From contig JBBDXA010000055.1 in NCBI GenBank assembly GCA_040902585.1, positions 1-43,559 of the forward strand: a stretch of DNA of 43,559 nucleotides, read 5' to 3'. Positions within the stretch are counted from its first letter, which is position 1. Every line of letters starts with the position of its first letter. The notes below the pieces were generated by a model. The model saw only the letters and a list, made by a program, of their open reading frames with translations, did not search any database and had not been told where the DNA came from. This DNA comes from JBBDXA01 sp040902585. GTDB taxonomy: Bacteria > Planctomycetota > Phycisphaerae > Phycisphaerales > Phycisphaeraceae. Below, piece by piece: positions 38,687-43,559 of the stretch. Both the position numbers and the translations under genes were made by a program.

Positions 38687-40993
38687 TCACTCCCGCTCCT
38701 TCACATCCACGATGCCCACATCGATGTACTGGCCGCCGCCGGTCTGTTTTGTATGCACGGCAATCGTGTTGCTGCCGGGCTTGATCGATTTCGCGGCTTC
38801 GTCCGAAATGCGGAACAGGCCGTAGTCGGTCGAGTAGCCTTCAACGCGCACGGCAAGGATGCCGTTGATGTACACCTGTGTGTTCTCATCGTGATGCATG
38901 GAAAGAAAAAGGTTGCCGGCCTTGAAATCATCCTTCACATCGAACGTGCGGCGCAGCCAGATGTCGTTGGTTTTCCAGAGTGTGCGGATGACACTTCCGG
39001 GGGTCGAGGGCTCGCCGAAGCCGGCTTCGCCGGTGTCCCATTTACTCGCGTCGAAGTCCGCCTTCTCCCAGCCGTCGGCGGGCTTCGCAACGGTGTAACT
39101 CCACGTCGCGCCTTTTTGCTGTGACGTTGCCAGCAGCGTGGTCATCACGGGCGGCGGCAGGTAGAGCTTCTTGTTCGCCGCGGCGATGCGATCGATGGGC
39201 ATCTTGATCACCGCGCGGTCGTAGGACATGAAGCCGTTGACTTCGACTTCGACATCGGTCGTCTGTGTGTAGACGGCCGCGCTCAGGCCGGGCTCGTGAA
39301 TCAGCGGGCGGAGCTTTTCGACGAGATCGACATACGCATCGGTGAGGGCTTCCCTGGTGGTGAAACTCTTATAGCCCCAGTTGCCTTTGGCGAGCCAGGT
39401 GTGGCCGTCCAGCGGAAGGCCCAGGCCGCCGTATTCGCCGAGGACGATGGTGCGTTTGCCATCCGGCTTGGGCGCGGCCGGGCCGGGATAGCGGTGAATG
39501 TCGTAGATATCGCCTGTTGGAAAATCGTTGCCGCCACTGGCTGCGTTGACCAGTCGCGTCGGGTCGTACTTCTTCGTCCACTCGGAAACGCGCACGGTAT
39601 CGAACTGGCCCCACGCTTCATTGAACGGCACCCACACGACGATGGAAGGATGATTGCGGAAGGCATCGATGATGGCTTTCCATTCGCGGTTGAAGTTGTC
39701 AGCCGAGTGGGGGGCGCGTTTCACTTCTTCGCCATCGTGTCCGCCGTGCGGATTCCACTTCGGGCCGCGGTCGCCATTAGGCATATCCTGCCAGACGAGC
39801 ATGCCGAGGCGATCGCAGTGGAAATACCAGCGCGCCGGCTCAACCTTCACATGCTTGCGGATCATGTTGAAGCCGAGTTTTTTCGTGATCTCGATGTCAT
39901 ATTTCAGGGCGGCATCGGTCGGCGCGGTGTACAGGCCATCGGGCCACCAGCCCTGATCGAGCGGGCCGAAGTGGAAGAGGGGTTTGTTGTTGAGCATCAT
40001 GCGCAGGATGCCGCGGTCGTCCTTGGCGAGGCTGATCTTTCGCATGGCGAAGTAGGAGGTGACCTCATCGCTTTCGTTGCCTTTGCATTGGATCCGAATC
40101 TGAAGGTCATAAAGAGACGGATGATCGGGCGTCCACAGTTCAGCGCCCGGCATCTTCAGCTCGAACTGTGTTTCTTCCGTGGTCGATCCGAGCGTCTGCT
40201 CGGCAATGATTTTGCCATTCTTTTTCACCACGACGGTCGCGGCGATGATCGGCGCGATCTCGCCCCGGAAGCTGACGCCGACATTTACCTTCATGTTGTC
40301 GACATCGGGCGTGATCCTGATCGCGTCAATGGCCGCCACCGCCACCGGCTCCAACCAAACCGTCTGCCAGATGCCCGTCACCGGCGTGTACCAGATGCCG
40401 TGCGGATTGTTCACCTGTTTGCCGCGTGGCTGGAAGCTCGAGTCCGTCGGGTCCCACACGCGGATAATGAGTTCATCGCTGATGTCCTTCGTCGTGCCGA
40501 TCGCTTCGGTGACGTCGAAGGTGAACGGGTCGTATCCGCCGGTGTGCTCGCCGACTTTGAAGCCGTTGATCCAGACGGTGGTCTGCCAGTCCACCGCGCC
40601 GAAGTGCAGGAGCAGTCGCTTGCCGTCCCACGCTTTGCCTTTCTCGCGCGGGATGCGGGTGCGGTACCACAAGGCTTTGTCCTGTCCGACGCGCTTCATC
40701 ACGCCGGAGAGCGCCGACTCGACGGGAAAGGGCACCATGATCTTGCCGTCCCATTTCTCAGGTTGCTTGTCATCGCGCGCGGTGATGGCGTAATCCCACA
40801 GGCCGTTGAGATTCAACCAGGTTTCGCGCACCATCTGCGGGCGCGGGTACTCCGGATGCACCTTCTCGGGCGTGACCTCTTTGGCCCAGCGCGTCATGAG
40901 CGGGCCCTTCGCCGGCTGCCAGTCCTGCGCGGCGAGCGGGGCGGCGAAGAGAGAAAAGGTGATCACGAGAACGGGAGAGAGAGTGCGTGGCAT
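38687..40993 (-). CDS. Secreted glycoside hydrolase family 2 protein
   Basis: The 768-residue protein has a signal peptide (PRTLSPVLVITFSLFAAPLA). A GH2 sugar-binding jelly-roll follows (WLNLNGLWDYAITARDD to DPFTFDVTEAIG), then an immunoglobulin-like domain and the TIM barrel. In the barrel the acid/base is Glu459 in VPFNEAWGQFD and the nucleophile Glu520 in TIVLGEYGGLG. A C-terminal domain of about 110 residues (IWLRRTFDVKDDF to HTKQTGGGQYIDVGIVDV) resembles a carbohydrate-binding beta-sandwich. GH2 enzymes hydrolyse beta-galactosides, beta-mannosides or beta-glucuronides; which one is not clear. The repeat at 38552-38675 lies between this gene and the convergent aldo/keto reductase gene. 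Confidence 0.93.
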   Translation of the reverse strand: MPRTLSPVLVITFSLFAAPLAAQDWQPAKGPLMTRWAKEVTPEKVHPEYPRPQMVRETWLNLNGLWDYAITARDDKQPEKWDGKIMVPFPVESALSGVMKRVGQDKALWYRTRIPREKGKAWDGKRLLLHFGAVDWQTTVWINGFKVGEHTGGYDPFTFDVTEAIGTTKDISDELIIRVWDPTDSSFQPRGKQVNNPHGIWYTPVTGIWQTVWLEPVAVAAIDAIRITPDVDNMKVNVGVSFRGEIAPIIAATVVVKKNGKIIAEQTLGSTTEETQFELKMPGAELWTPDHPSLYDLQIRIQCKGNESDEVTSYFAMRKISLAKDDRGILRMMLNNKPLFHFGPLDQGWWPDGLYTAPTDAALKYDIEITKKLGFNMIRKHVKVEPARWYFHCDRLGMLVWQDMPNGDRGPKWNPHGGHDGEEVKRAPHSADNFNREWKAIIDAFRNHPSIVVWVPFNEAWGQFDTVRVSEWTKKYDPTRLVNAASGGNDFPTGDIYDIHRYPGPAAPKPDGKRTIVLGEYGGLGLPLDGHTWLAKGNWGYKSFTTREALTDAYVDLVEKLRPLIHEPGLSAAVYTQTTDVEVEVNGFMSYDRAVIKMPIDRIAAANKKLYLPPPVMTTLLATSQQKGATWSYTVAKPADGWEKADFDASKWDTGEAGFGEPSTPGSVIRTLWKTNDIWLRRTFDVKDDFKAGNLFLSMHHDENTQVYINGILAVRVEGYSTDYGLFRISDEAAKSIKPGSNTIAVHTKQTGGGQYIDVGIVDVKERE

Positions 40994-41239
40994 GGCGAGC
41001 CTCCTGACATGTTGAGTATTTGAGTCAGCCTAGACCCTTTCCAGGTTGGCGTCCATGAAGAATCCGTCCGCAAGGATGCATTATCAGGTCAATCCTCCGG
41101 CCTGCGGGACGCGGGGTTGAAGGCCATGACTTTGGCATGCGGACCAGGAATTGACGACAGTTTAACCACCATTTAGCGCGCCCTTAACTTTGTGGTATCG
41201 TCCGCTCGCTCTCGATTCGCTCTTCACGGAATTGTCGCC
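40994..41239 (+). other. Divergent intergenic region with phosphate-operon promoter
   Basis: About 246 bp separate the divergent GH2 and DUF47 genes. The right part holds the Pho-box-like repeats at 41161-41190. In the left part a GGAGGCTCGCC stretch near 41000 (GGCGAGCCTCC on the plus strand) is a probable ribosome site of the GH2 gene; nothing else was seen. Confidence 0.5.
41161..41190 (+). promoter_or_regulatory. Putative Pho box: three 8-bp direct repeats at 11-bp period
   Basis: TTTAACCA (41161), TTTAGCGC (41172) and CTTAACTT (41183) start exactly 11 bp apart with 3-bp spacers. That layout and the TTAAC core match Pho boxes of cyanobacteria and Bacillus-type PhoP sites. A candidate -10 (TATCGT) lies at 41196-41201. 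It is 50 bp upstream of a DUF47/Pit phosphate operon. Binding by PhoB/PhoP is inferred. Confidence 0.6.
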
Positions 41240-41914
41240 ATGCGAACCTTCGCCAAGCTCTTCGGCCGCTCGCCGTTTCTCCCTCTTCAAACGCACATGG
41301 ACAAGGTGATCGAGTGCGTCGCCAAAGCCTTTGAAGCCCTCGAACAGCTCTTCGCCGGTCAGCACGATCGGCTCGAGGAACTGGCGCAGTTCGTCTCGCG
41401 GCTGGAACACGATGCCGACCGCATCAAGGATGACATCCGCAACCACCTGCCCAAAGGCATGTTCCTGCCCATCGACCGCGCCAGCCTGCTGGAGATTCTG
41501 TCCAAGCAGGACAGCATCGCGGACAAGGCTGAGAACATCGCGGTGCTGCTCACGTTCAAGAAGCTGACGGTGCCTGACGCCATCCGCGCGGACTTCCGCG
41601 CCTTCGTGGACAAGAACAATGAATCCGTCAAGGCTGTGGCCGTGGTCGTGCGCGAGCTGGAACTGCTGATGGAAAGCGGCTTCGGCGGCGCGGAGGCGGA
41701 GCGCGTCAAGCGCCTGGTCAGCGATGTGGCGCTGAAGGAGCACGAGGCCGATGTGATCCAGCGCCGCCTGCTCAAGACCATGCTCTCGCGCGAAGAGGAT
41801 TTTACCTACGGCGAATTCTTCCTGTGGACCCGCCTGCTCGCGCAGGTGGCGGACCTTTCCAACTTCGCCGAGAAGCTCGGCAACGTGATCCGTATGACGC
41901 TGGAGATCAAGTAA
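41240..41914 (+). CDS. DUF47 / PhoU-like protein of a Pit operon
   Basis: The 224-residue protein belongs to the DUF47 (TIGR00153) family, which is related to PhoU. It is all helical, with blocks FGRSPFLPLQTHMDKVIECV, LEHDADRIKDDIRNHLPKGM followed by FLPIDRASLLEILSKQDSIA and LKEHEADVIQRRLLKTML. The acidic ExxxD segments (LEHDADR and KEHEADV) correspond to PhoU metal-binding sites. It is encoded directly before the Pit transporter and probably adjusts its activity or expression. ATG 41240 is chosen because the family begins there; the earlier ATG-like start at 41192 overlaps the promoter. The spacing to the Pit gene is 106 bp, filled by the octamer repeat pair. Confidence 0.92.
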   Translation: MRTFAKLFGRSPFLPLQTHMDKVIECVAKAFEALEQLFAGQHDRLEELAQFVSRLEHDADRIKDDIRNHLPKGMFLPIDRASLLEILSKQDSIADKAENIAVLLTFKKLTVPDAIRADFRAFVDKNNESVKAVAVVVRELELLMESGFGGAEAERVKRLVSDVALKEHEADVIQRRLLKTMLSREEDFTYGEFFLWTRLLAQVADLSNFAEKLGNVIRMTLEIK

Positions 41915-42012
41915 CACAAAGCAGAAAAACAGAAAAGCAGAAAAGCAAAAAAACTAAAGATCGCTTCTGCCTTGATGTTCTGCTTTTCTGCTTTTTCGCT
42001 TTTCTGATTTTG
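41915..42012. repeat. Inverted pair of AGAAAAGC octamer arrays between DUF47 and Pit
   Basis: Left arm 41915-41949 begins at the first base after the DUF47 stop; right arm 41980-42012 has the reverse complement. The word equals that of 8552-8661. The transcript could fold into a hairpin inside the operon. Confidence 0.9.
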
Positions 42013-42020
42013 AGCCACGC

Positions 42021-43454
42021 ATGGACACCACCACCGTCCTCCTCGGACTCACCATCCTCTTCGGCTTCTACATGGCCTGGAGCATCGGCGCCAATGATGT
42101 CGCCAATGCCATGGGTACCAGCGTCGGCTCCGGTTCGCTGACGCTGCGGCAGGCCGTCCTCGTCGCGGCTGTCCTCGAGTTCGCCGGGGCGTTCCTCGTC
42201 GGTTCCTCCGTCGCCGATACCCTGCGCAGCAAACTATTCGATCCTGAAGCGATCCCCGCCTTGACGCTGGGCTGCGGCATGATCGCCGCGCTGCTGGCCG
42301 CGGGCGTCTGGCTTCAGTTTGCGTCCTTCTTCGGCTGGCCGGTGAGTACGACGCACTCGATCGTCGGCGCGGTGGTGGGCATCGGCTGCGTGGCGGTCGG
42401 CGTCGGTGAGGTGAACTGGGGCGAGGTCGGCAAGATCGCCTCAAGCTGGATCATCTCGCCCATTCTCGCCGGCGCGATCTCCTACGTCATTTTCCGCATC
42501 GTTCTCGTCAAAGTCTTCTATAAGAAAGATCCCGTCGCCGCCGCCCGCCGCGTCGCGCCCTATATGGCCTTCATGGTCTTCGCCGTGATGTTTGCCGTCA
42601 CGGGTGTCAAAGGTCTCAAGGGGTTGTGGATTCGCCTGGGCGTGGATGCACCGCATCCGGTGGTGATCTGGGGCGCTTCGCTGCTCATCGGCATCATCGC
42701 CGCGCTCATCACCGCCCGGCTGGTGCGCAAGGTCGCGATTCCCACGCAGCCGCAGGTCAATCATCTGCTCACCAGTTACGTCGCCCGCAGTCTCGACAAA
42801 GCCGCGATGCACCTGCGCCGCGTGAGCGACACAGCCGAGGGCGTGATTCAGGATCGCGCCATCGCCCTGCTCGAACAGGTCGATGAACTGGCGGAAATCG
42901 CCAAGCACGAAGTGATGCAGCAGCCCAGCGGCGACGCGTTCCGCGAAGTCGAACGCATCTTCGTCTACCTTCAGATTATCAGCGCCTGCTTCGTCGCCTT
43001 CGCGCACGGCGCCAATGACGTCGCCAACGCCATCGGCCCGATGGTCGGCGCGTGGGAGGCGATCAAGCACGGCATCGTCAGCGCCAAGGCTTCGGTGCCG
43101 CTGTGGGCTCTCGCCTTGGGCGGCGTGGGCATCGTCATCGGCCTGGCGACGTGGGGATGGCGCGTCATCGAGACCATCGGCAAACGCATCACCGAACTCA
43201 CGCCCACCCGCGGCTTCTGCGCCGAGTTCGGCGCAGCCTTGACCATCCTCGTCGCTTCCGTCTTCGGCCTGCCCATCTCGACCACCCACACCCTTGTCGG
43301 CGCGGTGCTCGGCGTCGGCCTGGCGCGCGGCATCGGTGCCCTCAACCTCACCACCATGCGCGATATCGTTGCAAGCTGGATCATCACCATCCCCGCAGGT
43401 GCCGGCCTCGCCATCGTCTTCTTCTTCATCCTCAAAGCGATCTTTGTGCCGTGA
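42021..43454 (+). CDS. pit: Inorganic phosphate transporter, PiT family
   Basis: The 477-residue integral membrane protein has the two PiT signatures: GANDVANAMGTSVGSGSLTL (from residue 23) and HGANDVANAIGPMVGAW (about residue 328). Family motifs FFGWPVSTTHSIVGAVVGIG and VFGLPISTTHTLVGAVLGVG follow each. A cytoplasmic, charged loop of about 90 residues (from RKVAIPTQPQ to AFREVERIF) divides the two halves. It imports phosphate, usually as a metal-phosphate with protons. Its partner DUF47 gene lies upstream and the Pho-box-like repeats precede both. Start ATG 42021 follows the octamer repeat by 8 bp. Confidence 0.95.
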   Translation: MDTTTVLLGLTILFGFYMAWSIGANDVANAMGTSVGSGSLTLRQAVLVAAVLEFAGAFLVGSSVADTLRSKLFDPEAIPALTLGCGMIAALLAAGVWLQFASFFGWPVSTTHSIVGAVVGIGCVAVGVGEVNWGEVGKIASSWIISPILAGAISYVIFRIVLVKVFYKKDPVAAARRVAPYMAFMVFAVMFAVTGVKGLKGLWIRLGVDAPHPVVIWGASLLIGIIAALITARLVRKVAIPTQPQVNHLLTSYVARSLDKAAMHLRRVSDTAEGVIQDRAIALLEQVDELAEIAKHEVMQQPSGDAFREVERIFVYLQIISACFVAFAHGANDVANAIGPMVGAWEAIKHGIVSAKASVPLWALALGGVGIVIGLATWGWRVIETIGKRITELTPTRGFCAEFGAALTILVASVFGLPISTTHTLVGAVLGVGLARGIGALNLTTMRDIVASWIITIPAGAGLAIVFFFILKAIFVP

Positions 43455-43463
43455 AGAGGGGCA

Positions 43464-43559
43464 GGGTTTCGGGTTCCGGGTTCCGGGTTCCGGGTTGAGC
43501 GGAGCCATTCCAAACTCCAAACCCTGAACCCTGAACTCTGAACTCTGAACCCGGAACCC
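43464..43559. repeat. Inverted pair of GGGTTCC heptamer arrays after the Pit gene
   Basis: Left arm 43464-43497 has GGGTTCC-type units. The right arm starts near 43510 with GAACCCT, GAACTCT and GGAACCC units and runs to the window end. The spacer is about 12 bp. It is the third locus of this word. Truncated by the window edge. Confidence 0.88.

Noticed and set aside
39296..41023. 575-residue plus-strand open frame over the GH2 gene
   Set aside because: It is antisense to a gene with intact catalytic residues and a signal peptide; no family features.
1..43559. Integron attC sites, retron or diversity-generating retroelement as source of the repeats
   Set aside because: No integrase, reverse transcriptase or template/variable repeat pair was seen, and the hairpins lack attC-like core sites.
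1..43559. tRNA or rRNA genes
   Set aside because: No cloverleaf with a T-arm signature or rRNA-like segment was recognised by eye; a covariance-model scan would be decisive.

Overview
This is a GC-rich bacterial window of 43.6 kb with dense, mostly short-spaced genes. The organism is most likely a planctomycete, probably of the Phycisphaerae. That is an inference from gene content: a short hypothetical with an N-terminal CPxC zinc ribbon and membrane helices, a eukaryote-type GT3 glycogen synthase, a periplasmic ThuA-domain protein, a large SWIM/SNF2 helicase, and an unusual density of palindromic and degenerate repeats. No rRNA, tRNA, CRISPR array, transposase, integrase or phage gene was recognised.

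Layout. (1) 1-14.5 kb is a surface-polysaccharide locus: five GT4-type glycosyltransferases (two of them an adjacent duplicated pair), four GT2 enzymes, one GT8-like enzyme, a Wzy/O-antigen-ligase-type membrane protein and a SAM methyltransferase. No flippase, initiating sugar-phosphate transferase or export system is in view, so the locus probably continues to the left. (2) 14.6-18.6 kb holds a Nudix hydrolase, a rhomboid protease, a PrcB-domain lipoprotein, TrmB and a BtpA-family protein. (3) 18.7-22.9 kb is a cell-wall recycling group: murQ and anmK on one strand, with a sodium:solute symporter diverging from anmK. (4) 23.1-28.6 kb holds UbiE/MenG, a zinc-ribbon membrane protein, a ThuA-domain protein, a secreted STN-like protein, a PLD-like protein and glutamate dehydrogenase. 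(5) 28.9-33.5 kb holds GT3 glycogen synthase, then AmmeMemoRadiSam proteins A and B flanking a small cupin and a bacterial PH-domain protein. (6) 33.7-41 kb holds the 1228-residue SWIM/SNF2 helicase, an aldo/keto reductase and a secreted GH2 glycosidase. (7) 41.2-43.5 kb is a DUF47/Pit phosphate-transport pair preceded by three 8-bp direct repeats at 11-bp period that look like a Pho box.

The most unusual aspect is the repeat landscape. Two architectures recur. The first is a pair of imperfect palindromes in inverted orientation (REPIN-like), in at least three sequence families, one showing compensatory base changes. The second is a degenerate tandem array of a 7-10 bp word followed, after a short spacer, by the reverse complement of the same word; at least seven unrelated words take this form and several more occur as single arms. 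Both kinds occur between genes, across stop codons (sometimes supplying the stop or the last residues), and in frame inside conserved enzymes at surface loops or domain linkers (AnmK, MurQ, SNF2 helicase, GT4, GT2). No mobilising enzyme for them is present here.
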